Made by a program: the position numbers and the translations under genes. 64,000 bases of DNA from Candidatus Providencia siddallii. GTDB taxonomy: Bacteria; Pseudomonadota; Gammaproteobacteria; Enterobacterales; Enterobacteriaceae. Positions 1 to 9,805 of this stretch are shown here, piece after piece. The DNA lies in contig CVRF01000003.1 in assembly GCA_001457715.1 (NCBI GenBank), positions 310,001 to 374,000 on the forward strand, in the 5' to 3' direction. The notes under the pieces were generated by a model that was not told where the DNA came from, did no database searches, and saw only the letters and a list, made by a program, of their open reading frames with translations. Position 1 is the stretch's first letter, and each line of letters starts with the position of its first letter.

Positions 1-350
1 TTACAAACGCACGAAAGTTAGGAGATAGATTAATTGTTGCGGTTAATAGCGATGAATCAGTGCGTCGTTTAAAAGGAGGTTCTCGACCTATAAATCCACT
101 TAACCAACGAATGAACATACTTATAGCATTGAATGTTATAGATTGGGTTATAGCATTTGATGATGATACACCAGAACGATTAATTGTAAAAATTTTACCT
201 GATATTCTTGTAAAAGGCGGTGATTACAAAAAAGAAGAAATTTCAGGAAGCACAGAAGTATTGAATGCTGGTGGTGAAGTTAAAATACTTAATTTCATAG
301 AAAACATTTCAACAACAAATACAATTAAAAAAATTATAAAATCAAATTAA
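1..350 (+). CDS. hldE: HldE (RfaE), C-terminal part of the ADP-heptose synthesis enzyme (partial at window edge)
   Basis: The reading frame is open from base 3 ([16 protein letters not shown]) to the stop at 348-350 and runs off the left edge, so only about the last 115 residues are seen. They match the cytidylyltransferase-like domain of HldE, the bifunctional enzyme that phosphorylates heptose 7-phosphate and adenylates heptose 1-phosphate to make ADP-heptose for the LPS inner core. Supporting motifs are [23 protein letters not shown] and the terminal STTNTIKKI, all as in E. coli. The GTG at base 60 is an internal Val, not a start. Keeping HldE implies that the symbiont still builds a heptose-containing LPS core. 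The N-terminal kinase domain cannot be judged here. Confidence 0.93.
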   Translation, partial: TNARKLGDRLIVAVNSDESVRRLKGGSRPINPLNQRMNILIALNVIDWVIAFDDDTPERLIVKILPDILVKGGDYKKEEISGSTEVLNAGGEVKILNFIENISTTNTIKKIIKSN

Positions 351-360
351 GATGTATAAC

Positions 361-377
361 TAAAGATAAAATCTTTA
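361..377 (+). terminator. Hairpin after hldE
   Basis: TAAAGAT and ATCTTTA form a perfect 7-bp stem with an AAA loop, 10 bases after the hldE stop. A T-rich run (ATTTTATT, then T7 further on) follows. This is the shape of a weak intrinsic terminator. The low G+C makes the stem marginal. Confidence 0.45.
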
Positions 378-625
378 ATTTTATTACAATTTTTTTATTA
401 ATTATTACGTAAATTAAATAATAAATATAAAACTAAATTTTTAAAATTATATAAAAATAAAATTTAAAATAATTAAAACTAAAATTATATTTTTTTATTG
501 ATAAAATGTAACTTTTATATTAGTATAAATATATATAATATTACTTATATATTTTTTATAAACATTTTTTTTAAAATTTATATTTTATACTTAAGTAATC
601 TTAATAATTAAAAATAGGATTAATC

Positions 626-1294
626 ATGTTTAATTCGTTACTTTCAGAATTTGGTAATTCATATGAACGTATTGAAAACGCTATAGACGCTTTACATAAA
701 AATAAAGGTGTACTCATCCTAGATGATGAAGAGCGTGAAAATGAAGGTGATATAATTTTTGCCGCAGAAACAATGACTGTCGAACAAATGGCTTTTACTA
801 TTAATTATAGTAGTGGTATTGTTTGCCTGTGCATTACAGAAGAACGTCGAAAACAATTGAATCTACCAATGATGGTAGAAAATAACACTAACCAAAATAA
901 AACAGCTTTCACAGTAACAATTGAAGCAGCAAAAGGAGTTACAACTGGTGTATCTGCATCAGATCGTATAACAACTATTAATGCAGCAATTGCTGATAAT
1001 GCTATTCCATCCGATATCAATAGACCTGGACATGTTTTCCCGCTATTAGGACAAAAAAATGGTGTATTAACTAGACGTGGGCATACTGAAGCATCTATTG
1101 ATTTAATGATATTATCTGGTTTTAAACCAATGGCTGTATTATGTGAACTAATAAATGATGATGGATCAATGGCAAGAACTTTAGATGTTATAAAATTTTC
1201 AAAAAAACATAATATGACTATCATGACAATCGATGACTTAGTTAAATATCGATTAAAAATAAATAACAAAATTGATTTTTATAATACTATTTAA
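626..1294 (+). CDS. ribB: 3,4-dihydroxy-2-butanone-4-phosphate synthase (riboflavin synthesis)
   Basis: The 222-residue protein has the length and sequence of enterobacterial RibB (217 in E. coli). RibB turns ribulose 5-phosphate into dihydroxybutanone phosphate and formate, one of the two inputs of riboflavin. The acidic active-site motif [11 protein letters not shown] is at residues 32-42, followed by [27 protein letters not shown] and the [11 protein letters not shown] segment with the catalytic His. Only the RibB domain is present, with no RibA fusion. The ATG is preceded by AGGAT. In E. coli this gene has an FMN riboswitch leader; the 275 A/T-rich bases upstream here show nothing like its conserved helices, so control by FMN has probably been lost. 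A riboflavin gene is typical of B-vitamin-provisioning symbionts. Confidence 0.96.
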   Translation: MFNSLLSEFGNSYERIENAIDALHKNKGVLILDDEERENEGDIIFAAETMTVEQMAFTINYSSGIVCLCITEERRKQLNLPMMVENNTNQNKTAFTVTIEAAKGVTTGVSASDRITTINAAIADNAIPSDINRPGHVFPLLGQKNGVLTRRGHTEASIDLMILSGFKPMAVLCELINDDGSMARTLDVIKFSKKHNMTIMTIDDLVKYRLKINNKIDFYNTI

Positions 1295-1516
1295 AATTTG
1301 TTTATTTACAAATAAAAACACAATATTTTTAATAAATAAAATATTTTTAATACTTTTATACCAAATATAATTTTTTAAACTAAATTAATTTAATTCATAA
1401 TTAATATGTATTTATTTTTTATATTTATTTTCTAGTTTAGAATTAATACATATTCTATATATGTAAAACAATTATAATTATTTATTAAATGTTAAAAACA
1501 TAAATTAATAATTTTT

Positions 1517-1873
1517 TTAATTATTTTTTTTAACTATATTAAATACCCAATTTAAATAATTAAATTCTACTTTATTAGGAATTATGCTTATAATTTCAGG
1601 AATTTCATAAGAATGATTTTTTTTTATCTCCTCAAATACATTTGATTGATTTTCATTAATTGTTTTAATTAATAACAATGTTTCTTTAGTTTCCTCAATT
1701 CTATCTTTCCATAAATAAATAGATTCTATTTTTGGAAAAATAGAAATACACGCAGCAAAACGATTAATTAATAAAGATTTTGAAATTAAAACAGCCTCTT
1801 CATAACTTTTAGTAACACAAATAATTAAACATAATTTGTGACTATCTTTAGGTTTAAATTCTTTCAATATCAT
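1517..1873 (-). CDS. cutA: CutA, small trimeric protein linked to divalent cation tolerance
   Basis: The 118-residue product matches CutA1 (112 in E. coli). Family hallmarks are FAACISIFPKIESIYLWKDRI, HSYEIPEII and the C-terminal YLNWV. CutA forms a very stable ferredoxin-like trimer. It is associated with copper tolerance in E. coli, but its biochemical role is not settled. In E. coli it neighbours dsbD; here it stands alone, divergent from the large adhesin gene across a 341-base spacer. Its survival in such a reduced genome is a little surprising. It could be read either from its own promoter or not at all; nothing in the spacer decides this. Confidence 0.88.
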   Translation of the reverse strand: MILKEFKPKDSHKLCLIICVTKSYEEAVLISKSLLINRFAACISIFPKIESIYLWKDRIEETKETLLLIKTINENQSNVFEEIKKNHSYEIPEIISIIPNKVEFNYLNWVFNIVKKNN

Positions 1874-2214
1874 TTTATTTTTTCATTATTTTATAATAAT
1901 AAATAACATTTATAATGTTTAATTGAATTATTTATTTTTAATTATTAAAATATACATTATATTAATGTATAATCATTATATAATATATTAAAATATCTAA
2001 TCAATTAATTTTTATTAGAATTATATAATACTTTAATATAAATAACTAAATTTTATTTTATTTAATAAAATTAGCATTTAATATAAATTTAACTAAATTA
2101 CTAATTAAAATTTAAAACTATATTAATTTAAAATTATTTTTTTAAAAACAAAGATTTACTTTTTATTTTCTGTATATAAAATCTATTCATAAATAATTTT
2201 TTAAAAACATTATT
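1874..2214. other. Divergent spacer between cutA and the adhesin gene
   Basis: This is 341 bases of almost pure A/T. I see no RNA gene or coding remnant. It must hold the promoters of both divergent genes, but so many TATAAT-like strings occur that none can be chosen by eye. No good Shine-Dalgarno sequence precedes the adhesin ATG at 2215. Confidence 0.6.
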
Positions 2215-5200
2215 ATGTTATATACATATAAATCTAATCGCTTTCTTAAAAAGAAAATATTATATATTTTATCTATAATAATATTATTTTTTTCAAAATT
2301 TTCTTTTTCTACTATAAACCAAAATTCAAATACAAATACAATAATCTATACAAATAATACAGAAAAAATAATAAATTATAAAAATAATTTATTTATACCA
2401 TTACAGTTCACACAAAATATAACTAATAAAAAATATATTTCTGATAAATTACTTTTATCACCTACTTTAGATAAAATAAATAAAAAAAATATAGATTTCG
2501 AAGCAAAAATCGCACAAAATCTTCTTCAAATTGGGTATATATTATCCAATAAAAATAAAAACAAAAACATAATAAATCACGCGAAACATTTAATTAATCA
2601 ACATATAACAAATTCGTTAAACCAATACGGTAAAACTAAAATACAATTAGATACAAATAAAATTCAAAATATAGATTTTTTATTACCTATCTTAGATAAA
2701 ACAAATAATATATTATTTACTCAATTAGGCTTCAGAAAAACAAAAGATCGTAATATAACAAATATTGGTATAGGATATCGAAAATATAAAAACAACTTGA
2801 TATGGGGTGTTAACACTTTTTACGACTACGATATAATTGGACGAAATTCTAGAATAGGTATTGGTTATGAATTATGGCTTGATTATTTAAAATTTACTAA
2901 TAATGGATATTTTAATTTAACTAATTGGCATCAATCAAACCTACATGATATGAAAGATTATAACGAACGCCCAGCTAAAGGTTTTGATTTTATCGCAGAA
3001 GGATATTTACCTAGTTATAAACAATTTACAGCTTTTGCGAAATATGAACATTATTTTTATAAAAAAATAAATGAAAATTATTATTCATATAATGGTTTTA
3101 AACCAAGACGTTCAATACTAGGTATTAGTTATACCCCTATTCCTTTGATAACATTAAAAGGAGAAACATCTAATTCAAAAACTAAAAACAACCTCCTAAA
3201 TTTAGAAATAAATTATAGATTTGGTTTACAGTTAAGTAAACAATTAAACCCTAATAATATAGATATTATACGAAATTTATTTATTAATAAATACGATTTT
3301 ATAGATCGTAATTACACAATAGCTATGGAATATCAAAAACAAGAATTATTAGTTATCTCATTACCAAACTTTATAACAACAGAAAACTATCGAATTTTAC
3401 CTATATCAGCAACAATTCATAAATCTAAATATAAATTAAAAGATATTTTTTGGTCTTCACCGGAATTAACGGCTAAAGGGGTAAAAATCGAAAAAATATC
3501 ATTAAACAGTATTAATTTAATTTTACCAAAATTTCCTTTACAAGAAAATACAACTGAAACTAAAAAATATCGCCTATCTGCAATTGCAATTGACGATGAA
3601 AATAATCAATCTAATACTGCAATTACATGGATACATATAAAACAACCACAAAAAATGATAAAATCATTAATATTATCACCAAATATAATATTACCGGCAA
3701 ATAATAAAAATTATTATACAGCAACAATTGTAACTCAAAATGAAAAAGGAGAAGCGTTAGTAAACCAGGATGTAACATTTACAATTACAGATTTTATTGA
3801 CAATACTAAAATAATACTAAATAACTTAAAAAATGAAACTAGAGAATCAATATCTGCAGTAACAGATATAAACGGAAAAGCCTTAATAAAAATAAAAAGC
3901 GAAATTCCAGGAGAAGGTACTTTAACAGCAAGTATTAAAAACGAAAGTTTTTATACTAAAAAATTAAAATTTAAAAAACTTATAAACAAAGATTATATAT
4001 TAAAATTATCATTAATTCAAAATAAAGCAATAGCTAATGGAAAAGAAAAAAATATTGTTATAGCAACAGTAAAAGATAAATATGAAAATCCAATAAAAAA
4101 TATACTTTTAAATATTAGCGCAACAAATGGAGCATTAATTACACAAACATCTCAAACAACCAATGATAATGGTCAAATTACTATACAATTTACAAATACT
4201 AATATTGGTGAATCTATTTTAACAATAAGAAGCATAGAAAATACAAAAAGTATATCAACACAATTTATATCTAATAGCAACGAAGTAAAAATTAGTTCAA
4301 TAAAATTACTTGATAAATATACAAATAAAGTAGCAAATAATACAAATACTTTTACTTATATGGTAACAGTAGTTGATAATAATGGTAAGGCAGCAGCAAA
4401 TGAAGTTATTATTCCATTTGTAAATAAAGAAAATATTTCAATAAAATCGAATAATACAACCAATAATAACGGACAAACAATACTTACTTTAAGTAATTCT
4501 ACAAAAGAAGTTAAAGATATTATTGTTAGTGCACAATTAAAAACATCTTCAATTATAACAATCGCAGATAAAATAGTTTCATTTAACTTATCAAATATAA
4601 AAGGATTTGTAACAAATGCTATAAATGATACACCATTAAATAAAGTTAAAATTAATATATATTCACATAATGAAATTTTATTAGATACAATCTACACAGA
4701 TCACAATGGGTTTTTTAAGATTAAATTATGTGTTGGTAATTATACATTAAAGTTTTTCTTAAAAGGATATATTGATTTAAACAGAAATATTACAGTAAGT
4801 GATGATTCTGAAATGAATTTCCCAATGTCTCCAATCCTTGGAAATTACTCTGGAAGAATAACTCTAAACTGGGATAAAAAACCAAATGATCTAGATGCTC
4901 ATCTTTATGTTCCAATTAAAAATAACAGCGATAGAATTGAAGTCTTCTTTGATCAAAAAGAACCATATATGGCAAACGCAACTTTAGATATCGATAAACA
5001 ACATCTTCCAGGAGTAGAAACTATTTCGTTATTAAAATTTAATAATGGAAAATATTTATATTTTGTCCATAATTGTGATAATTCCCCAAGTGATGGAAAT
5101 TTGGAAGCAAATGTTACAATAAATTTAAATGACGGTCAAACTAAAACATTTACACCACCTGCTTTACCTATTAAAGCAAGAGAATGTTGGATAGTTTTTG

Positions 5201-5265
5201 AATTAGACACAAGATCAGATATTAGTATAATAAATACAATTAATTTAATTTCAATATGCCCGTAA
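2215..5265 (+). CDS. Inverse autotransporter adhesin (intimin/invasin family) with Big_1 repeats and a CarboxypepD_reg plus YfaP-like C-terminus
   Basis: This is an intact 1016-residue outer-membrane protein. Residues 1-32 are a signal peptide (KKK, then a long Leu/Ile/Phe stretch). Residues 95-160 match the helical lead-in of intimin-type proteins. Residues 160-340 are the beta-barrel, with FTQLGFR, GVNTFYDYD, GIGYELWLDYLKFTNNGY and NERPAKGFDFIAEGYLPSY. RNYTIAMEYQKQEL and the WSSPEL region (370-480) follow, as in intimin. Three Ig-like Big_1 repeats lie at about 482-580, 595-690 and 692-790. The end differs from classical adhesins: a CarboxypepD_reg-like beta-sandwich (about 795-865, IKGFVTNAINDTPL to LKGYIDLNRN), then a domain with WDKKPNDLDAHLYVP (about 880-1016) resembling YfaP/DUF2135 proteins. 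No LysM or C-type lectin domain is seen. The barrel should secrete the C-terminus to the cell surface. Family assignment is firm; the ligand is unknown. It is probably a host- or cell-contact factor. Confidence 0.9.
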   Translation: MLYTYKSNRFLKKKILYILSIIILFFSKFSFSTINQNSNTNTIIYTNNTEKIINYKNNLFIPLQFTQNITNKKYISDKLLLSPTLDKINKKNIDFEAKIAQNLLQIGYILSNKNKNKNIINHAKHLINQHITNSLNQYGKTKIQLDTNKIQNIDFLLPILDKTNNILFTQLGFRKTKDRNITNIGIGYRKYKNNLIWGVNTFYDYDIIGRNSRIGIGYELWLDYLKFTNNGYFNLTNWHQSNLHDMKDYNERPAKGFDFIAEGYLPSYKQFTAFAKYEHYFYKKINENYYSYNGFKPRRSILGISYTPIPLITLKGETSNSKTKNNLLNLEINYRFGLQLSKQLNPNNIDIIRNLFINKYDFIDRNYTIAMEYQKQELLVISLPNFITTENYRILPISATIHKSKYKLKDIFWSSPELTAKGVKIEKISLNSINLILPKFPLQENTTETKKYRLSAIAIDDENNQSNTAITWIHIKQPQKMIKSLILSPNIILPANNKNYYTATIVTQNEKGEALVNQDVTFTITDFIDNTKIILNNLKNETRESISAVTDINGKALIKIKSEIPGEGTLTASIKNESFYTKKLKFKKLINKDYILKLSLIQNKAIANGKEKNIVIATVKDKYENPIKNILLNISATNGALITQTSQTTNDNGQITIQFTNTNIGESILTIRSIENTKSISTQFISNSNEVKISSIKLLDKYTNKVANNTNTFTYMVTVVDNNGKAAANEVIIPFVNKENISIKSNNTTNNNGQTILTLSNSTKEVKDIIVSAQLKTSSIITIADKIVSFNLSNIKGFVTNAINDTPLNKVKINIYSHNEILLDTIYTDHNGFFKIKLCVGNYTLKFFLKGYIDLNRNITVSDDSEMNFPMSPILGNYSGRITLNWDKKPNDLDAHLYVPIKNNSDRIEVFFDQKEPYMANATLDIDKQHLPGVETISLLKFNNGKYLYFVHNCDNSPSDGNLEANVTINLNDGQTKTFTPPALPIKARECWIVFELDTRSDISIINTINLISICP

Positions 5266-5359
5266 ATGATTAAATAATATTAATTATCTTATTTTTATTT
5301 TTATATAAAATATTTCATTAAAAACAATTTTTATTTAAAACACGATTAAACATTAACTT

Positions 5360-5412
5360 TAATCTTATAAAGATTACAAAATATTTATTTTTTTTAAAAA
5401 AATAAATATTTT
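5360..5412. terminator. Two hairpins between the convergent adhesin and mnmE genes
   Basis: A 7-bp stem with an ATA loop (TAATCTT/AAGATTA) lies at 5360-5376. A perfect 17-base inverted repeat lies at 5378-5394 and 5396-5412, made of A and T only, with T-rich sequence on both outer sides. Placed between two convergent genes, it probably acts as a bidirectional terminator. Confidence 0.5.
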
Positions 5413-5497
5413 TATTTACAAATAAAATAGCAAAATGTTTAATTACATATTAAACTAAATATTCTATAAATAAATAATACTTTTATAATATAAAAAA

Positions 5498-6922
5498 TTA
5501 TTTCCCAACACAAAAACTAGAAAAAATAGTATTTAATAAATCATCAGACGTAAATTCACCAGTAATTTTATTTAATTCATTTTGAGCTAATCGCAATTCC
5601 TCTGCTAATAATTCAAATGAACTGTTAATATTTAATTGCTCATAACAACGCGATAAATAATTAGCAGCAGAATTAAGCGCTTCCAAATGACGTCGTCTTG
5701 CTAAAAATAAACCTTCAGTATTAGTATTTAATCCTATTATTTCCCTGAGATGATTATATAACAAATCAATACCTACTCTTTCACGAATAGACATAAATAT
5801 TATTGAATAATTTTTATTTTTAATAAATTTAACTTCTTCTTTAGTGATATCAATTTTATTACGTATTATAGTTATAGGAATAGTATTTGGTATACGATTC
5901 ATAAAATCAGAACAAATTTGTTGTTCTGTACTAGAAATCATGCTGCTATCAACTACATACAAGATTCTATCTGCTTGTTCGATCTCTTTCCAAGCACGTT
6001 CAATTCCAATACATTCAACTTCATTATTAGATTCACATAACCCAGCTGTATCAATAATATACATCGGAATTCCATCTATATGTATATGCTTACGTATTAC
6101 ATCACGTGTAGTACCAGAAATACTTGTTACTATCGCAACATCACAACCAGCTAAAATATTTAATAAACTACTTTTACCGACATTAGGGGGACCAGCTATA
6201 ACAATTTTTATTCCTTCACGAAGTGAAATTCCACACTTAGTTTGTGATATTGTATTTTTTAAATTTAAAATAAGTTCATTAAATTTATGTTTTATTTTAT
6301 CTAAAACAAAATCATCCTCTTCATCAGAAAAATCAATAATAAATTCTAAGTTTACACGTAAATTCTTTAATTTTTCTATTAATTGGTAAATATTTGATGA
6401 AAACGCCCCTTGCAATGATTTTATCGCAAAATGTGCTGCTTGCTCTGAATTTGCTTCAATTAAATCAGAAATAGCTTCAGCTTGAGTTAAATTAAATTTA
6501 TTATTTAAAAACGCTCGCTTACAAAATTCACCAGGACTAGCAATCCTAACTCCATTGATATCTAATATTCTTTTAAGTAATAAATCCAAAATGATTATAC
6601 CTCCATGACCTTGTAATTCAAGAACATCTTCACCTGTAAAAGAGTTAGGACCAGGAAAAAAAATTGCAATACCGTTATCAAGCACAAAACCTTTTAAATC
6701 GTAAAACGGGAGATAAGTTGCATATCGAGGTTTAGGAATTTTTTTTAATATCTCTTTAGCAACTAAAACAACTTTAGAACCTGATATTCTTAAAATCCCT
6801 ACTGCACTCCGACTAACTGGAGTGATTTGTGCAACAATAGTATCATATGAATTAGTAGCTAAATAAGAATTTTGATGATTTAAATCACTTTCTATTTTTT
6901 TTATCACGATTATATAAACCAC
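5498..6922 (-). CDS. mnmE: tRNA modification GTPase MnmE
   Basis: MnmE works with MnmG (also in this window) to place the (carboxymethyl)aminomethyl group on U34 of tRNAs that read two-fold codons ending in purines. The N-terminal folate-binding domain begins at YDTIVAQ. The GTPase domain shows GPPNVGKSS (G1), DTAG (G3) and NKID (G4). The C-terminus is CVGK, which keeps the Cys needed for modification. The match to the 454-residue E. coli protein starts around residue 27, so the first 26 residues are an extension. No ATG is available there; GTG codons at 6922 and 6907 are the candidates and the first has only a weak AGAG upstream. The 5' end overlaps the end of yidC by 38 bases. The order yidC-mnmE is ancestral. 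Confidence 0.95.
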   Translation of the reverse strand: MVYIIVIKKIESDLNHQNSYLATNSYDTIVAQITPVSRSAVGILRISGSKVVLVAKEILKKIPKPRYATYLPFYDLKGFVLDNGIAIFFPGPNSFTGEDVLELQGHGGIIILDLLLKRILDINGVRIASPGEFCKRAFLNNKFNLTQAEAISDLIEANSEQAAHFAIKSLQGAFSSNIYQLIEKLKNLRVNLEFIIDFSDEEDDFVLDKIKHKFNELILNLKNTISQTKCGISLREGIKIVIAGPPNVGKSSLLNILAGCDVAIVTSISGTTRDVIRKHIHIDGIPMYIIDTAGLCESNNEVECIGIERAWKEIEQADRILYVVDSSMISSTEQQICSDFMNRIPNTIPITIIRNKIDITKEEVKFIKNKNYSIIFMSIRERVGIDLLYNHLREIIGLNTNTEGLFLARRRHLEALNSAANYLSRCYEQLNINSSFELLAEELRLAQNELNKITGEFTSDDLLNTIFSSFCVGK

Positions 6923-8528
6923 GATTCTCTAAACTTTTATATATAATTTGTTGTTGAATAATAGTTACTAAATTACTTATAACATAATATAAAACAAGAC
7001 CTGATGGAAACCATAAAAAGAAAATAGTGAATATAATAGGTATATAAGTTATAATTTTTTGCTGCATTGGCTCAGTTGAAGTTGATGGAGATATTTTTTG
7101 AATAACAAACATACTTAAACCCATTAACACAGGTAAAATATAATACGGATCTTGTGCAGATAAATCCTTAACCCAACCAAAAAAAGAAGCATGTCTTAAC
7201 TCAACTGAACTCATTAACATATAATACAATGCAAGAAAAATAGGCATCTGTATTAATAATGGTAAACATCCACCTAATGGATTTACTTTTTCAGATTTAT
7301 ATATAGTCATCATTTCTTGACTCATACGTTGTTTATCATTATTAAACCTCTCACGTATTTCAATTAACTTTGGTTGTAATAATCGCATTTTTGCCATTGA
7401 TGTATATTGAGCTTTAGTTAATGGATACATAATCCCACGAAGAATAAAAGTAATTATTATAATAGAAATACCCCAATTACCTACATAATTGTGAATAAAT
7501 TTTAATAATCTAAACAATGGTTGAGATATAAACCATAACCAACCGTAATCAACTGTTAAATCTAAGTGTGAAGAAATTTTTGCCATTTCAGATTGAATTT
7601 CTGGACCAATCCATAATGTTGATGAATAATTAAATACACTATTAGGTTTAATTAATAATGGTATGGTTTTATAACCAATCACACCATACTTATTATCAAG
7701 AAAAGCGCTATAAAAAATAGCATTTTCTCTACCATTAGGTATCCAAGCAACTGCAAAATACTGTTGCAGCATAGCAACCCAACCACCTTTTGTGGTTAAA
7801 TTTAAATCCTCAGTCTTAATATCACTAATACTATACTTTTTATAAGCGTTTTCATTAGATGAATATGCAGCACCTCTATATGTACGTAAAGCAAAATTAG
7901 TAGTTTTTGTATCACGATGTTTAGGTACTATTGCTGTTTGTTTTAATTGACCAAAAAACGCGATATTAAGCATACTATTTGTTTTATTTTGAATACTATA
8001 TTTAACATCAACAGAATATTTACCTCGTTTAACAGTATATATTTTTTTATAAACAACATTATCATTACCAATAAAAATCATCGGGATAAACAACACATCT
8101 TGATTATCTTGTAATTCAAAATAATCAGAATTTGTTGCATAACAAGGTCGTTTACCATTATTATTAAATGGATTATCTGGTCCATTAGGACCTGTTAACC
8201 CACTTTGGGCTTGATACACAAAATCTAATCCTGTTTCTAATAATCTAAATGGATTTTTTGAATAAAGATTTTTGTTATAAACCAACAAATCTGCTTCATC
8301 TATATCTCCGCCTACTTTATTAATACGAATTTTTAAAACATCAGTTTTTACTACAATATATTTATTTTCTATAGCTTTATCAATAAACTTATTGTTTTGT
8401 ATCTCCATCTGTTCTATGATTTTGACAGTTTTTGCATCTTGAGTGATTTTTTCGTTTTCCCAAACGCGCCAAATTAAAGCTGACGTAATTAAAAAAACTA
8501 CGAATAAAAATTTTCGTTGCAAATCCAT
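6885..8528 (-). CDS. yidC: Membrane protein insertase YidC
   Basis: The 547-residue protein is the full length of enterobacterial YidC (548). An N-terminal anchor ([14 protein letters not shown]) precedes a large periplasmic beta-domain at about residues 55-330. The conserved five-helix insertase core follows, with [20 protein letters not shown] (the Arg of the hydrophilic groove is in LRG), the coiled C1 loop and the [20 protein letters not shown] helix. It inserts and folds inner-membrane proteins alone or with SecYEG. In this cell it would serve the remaining membrane proteins; the nearby ATP synthase genes it helps assemble in other bacteria are absent from their usual place. Its first 46 codons are overlapped by an extended yidD frame. 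Confidence 0.96.
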   Translation of the reverse strand: MDLQRKFLFVVFLITSALIWRVWENEKITQDAKTVKIIEQMEIQNNKFIDKAIENKYIVVKTDVLKIRINKVGGDIDEADLLVYNKNLYSKNPFRLLETGLDFVYQAQSGLTGPNGPDNPFNNNGKRPCYATNSDYFELQDNQDVLFIPMIFIGNDNVVYKKIYTVKRGKYSVDVKYSIQNKTNSMLNIAFFGQLKQTAIVPKHRDTKTTNFALRTYRGAAYSSNENAYKKYSISDIKTEDLNLTTKGGWVAMLQQYFAVAWIPNGRENAIFYSAFLDNKYGVIGYKTIPLLIKPNSVFNYSSTLWIGPEIQSEMAKISSHLDLTVDYGWLWFISQPLFRLLKFIHNYVGNWGISIIIITFILRGIMYPLTKAQYTSMAKMRLLQPKLIEIRERFNNDKQRMSQEMMTIYKSEKVNPLGGCLPLLIQMPIFLALYYMLMSSVELRHASFFGWVKDLSAQDPYYILPVLMGLSMFVIQKISPSTSTEPMQQKIITYIPIIFTIFFLWFPSGLVLYYVISNLVTIIQQQIIYKSLENRGLYNRDKKNRK

Positions 8529-8787
8529 CGATATTATTCTCTATAGTAAATCTTTTAAATGGAACAGGATCATTACCACAACTGTGAAATGGATGGCATT
8601 TTAGTATACGTATTATTATTAATAGCAAAGCATCAAACAAACCAAAAGTACGTAATACTTCAATTCCGTAATTTGAACAAGTTGGATTAAATCTACAATT
8701 ATTTCCTAGCACTGGACTAATAACTATTTTATAAAACATAAGTAATATAATTAAAAACTTTGAACTAATTGACGATAGCGATACCAT
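8389..8787 (-). CDS. yidD: Membrane protein insertion efficiency factor YidD, with an unusual C-terminal extension into yidC
   Basis: Residues 1-75 match YidD (85 residues in E. coli), a small amphipathic protein that helps YidC-dependent insertion. Visible motifs are YKIVISPVLGNNCRFNPTCSNYG, with its paired Cys residues, and ILKCHPFHSCGNDPVP. The family normally stops shortly after DPVP, just before yidC. Here the stop is gone and the frame runs on for about 50 residues (basic, ending RTDGDTKQ) across the first 140 bases of yidC in another frame. The extension has no family counterpart and is probably not functional. The start ATG at 8787 lies inside the end of rnpA (37-base overlap). Confidence 0.88.
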   Translation of the reverse strand: MVSLSSISSKFLIILLMFYKIVISPVLGNNCRFNPTCSNYGIEVLRTFGLFDALLLIIIRILKCHPFHSCGNDPVPFKRFTIENNIDGFATKIFIRSFFNYVSFNLARLGKRKNHSRCKNCQNHRTDGDTKQ

Positions 8788-9110
8788 AACTTATCTAGTA
8801 ATTCTGTTATTTGGTGATTATTTAAAATAACTATATCTTTTTTAGCTATAAGAATAAAATCCATTGAAAGTAAACCATATTTATGCAAACGAAAGTACTC
8901 ACGAGCCAATCTCTTAATTCTATTTCGTTCATGAGCTCGTTTAATATTTTTTTTTGAAATAGCAAAACCAATACGCGGGTATTTTTTTTCATTTAAACAA
9001 GCAAAAATCTTTAACTCTTTAAAGTTAACTGATTGTTTATTTTTAAAAACCCTGTCAAATTCCGAATGAATTAATAATCTATGCTTCCGCAAAAATGTTT
9101 GTTTAGCCAC
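8751..9110 (-). CDS. rnpA: RNase P protein component
   Basis: The 119-residue basic protein is the same length as E. coli RnpA. It binds the RNase P RNA and helps it cut 5' leaders from pre-tRNAs. The family signature is intact in RIGFAISKKNIKRAHERNRIKRLAREYFR (residues 46-74), which contains the RNA-binding RNR motif. Translation starts with GTG at 9110. The gene sits 12 bases after rpmH and overlaps yidD, so rpmH-rnpA-yidD-yidC-mnmE is very likely one transcript. Confidence 0.95.
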   Translation of the reverse strand: MAKQTFLRKHRLLIHSEFDRVFKNKQSVNFKELKIFACLNEKKYPRIGFAISKKNIKRAHERNRIKRLAREYFRLHKYGLLSMDFILIAKKDIVILNNHQITELLDKLWYRYRQLVQSF

Positions 9111-9122
9111 ATTTTAATTATC

Positions 9123-9266
9123 TTACTTAGAGGAAACAGTTAGATGGGAACGCCTTTTAGCACGACGGCGAGCAATAACATGTCGACCATTTTTACTAGC
9201 CATACGAGCACGAAATCCATGTGAACGATTACGTTTTTTTATAGATGGTTGAAAAGTACGTTTCAT
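9123..9266 (-). CDS. rpmH: 50S ribosomal protein L34
   Basis: This 47-residue gene reads [20 protein letters not shown] and continues with [20 protein letters not shown] and HLTVSSK. It is one residue longer than E. coli L34 and nearly identical to it. The ATG at 9264-9266 and TAA at 9123-9125 are unambiguous. It is the first gene of the minus-strand rnpA operon, divergent from dnaA, the ancestral arrangement around dnaA in many bacteria. Confidence 0.97.
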   Translation of the reverse strand: MKRTFQPSIKKRNRSHGFRARMASKNGRHVIARRRAKRRSHLTVSSK

Positions 9267-9805
9267 AGCACTATGCTACCTGACAATTTATTTTTATTAA
9301 TTTTTATAAATAGATAGTAATAAAAATTATAATCTTTATATAAGTTTATAATAACATAAAATATTAAACAACTATATCAAACACATAAAATTATAAATAA
9401 ATAAATCTAAATACAAAAGAATATATATATAAATCAAAAAAAATAATTTTTATGATTATACAAAATATATAAAAAAATACAATAATCTTCATAAAATATT
9501 TTATTATAAACAACATTTAAATTTTTTAAATTATATTTTTTATACAGATATATCTAAAATACAAGATATCATTAAACAAATATAGTTAATATATAATTTA
9601 TATTATATAAAATTTTTAGTTAAAAATATAAAGGTATCATAAAAGAATAAAGATCTATTGGAAAATTTACGATATGATCGTAAATTTATTTATAAGCAAA
9701 CAGTATATTACTTAAAATATTATAAAAAAATAATAATAATTAAAATAGTTACCGCACATCTTTAATATTTCTTTTTTAATTTACCATAAATTTATGGGGT
9801 ATAAC
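9267..9805. other. Divergent rpmH-dnaA control region
   Basis: About 540 A/T-rich bases hold the promoters for rpmH (minus) and dnaA (plus). The clearest element is a 25-base palindrome at 9663-9687. GATC occurs at 9652-9655 and inside the palindrome (9676-9679). One weak DnaA-box-like string, TTATACAGA (8 of 9), is at 9540-9548. No cluster of DnaA boxes is present, so I do not call this the origin. Confidence 0.55.
9663..9687. promoter_or_regulatory. Perfect 11-bp inverted repeat upstream of dnaA
   Basis: AAATTTACGAT and ATCGTAAATTT flank an ATG centre. The stem contains several G/C bases in a stretch that has almost none, so it is unlikely to be chance. It lies about 120 bases before the dnaA start. 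It could be an operator, part of the dnaA leader RNA, or a terminator reading towards dnaA. The sequence does not show which. Confidence 0.5.

Noticed and set aside
351-625. FMN riboswitch before ribB
   Set aside because: None of the conserved G/C-rich segments of the RFN element can be seen in this nearly pure A/T spacer.
805-1269. 154-codon frame antisense to ribB
   Set aside because: No family resemblance; the plus-strand RibB match is complete.
5844-6389. 181-codon frame on the plus strand
   Set aside because: It is antisense to mnmE, and the real protein is on the minus strand.
9267-9805. Possible replication origin beside dnaA
   Set aside because: Only one weak DnaA box (TTATACAGA). 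The mnmG spacer has better boxes and the E. coli location.
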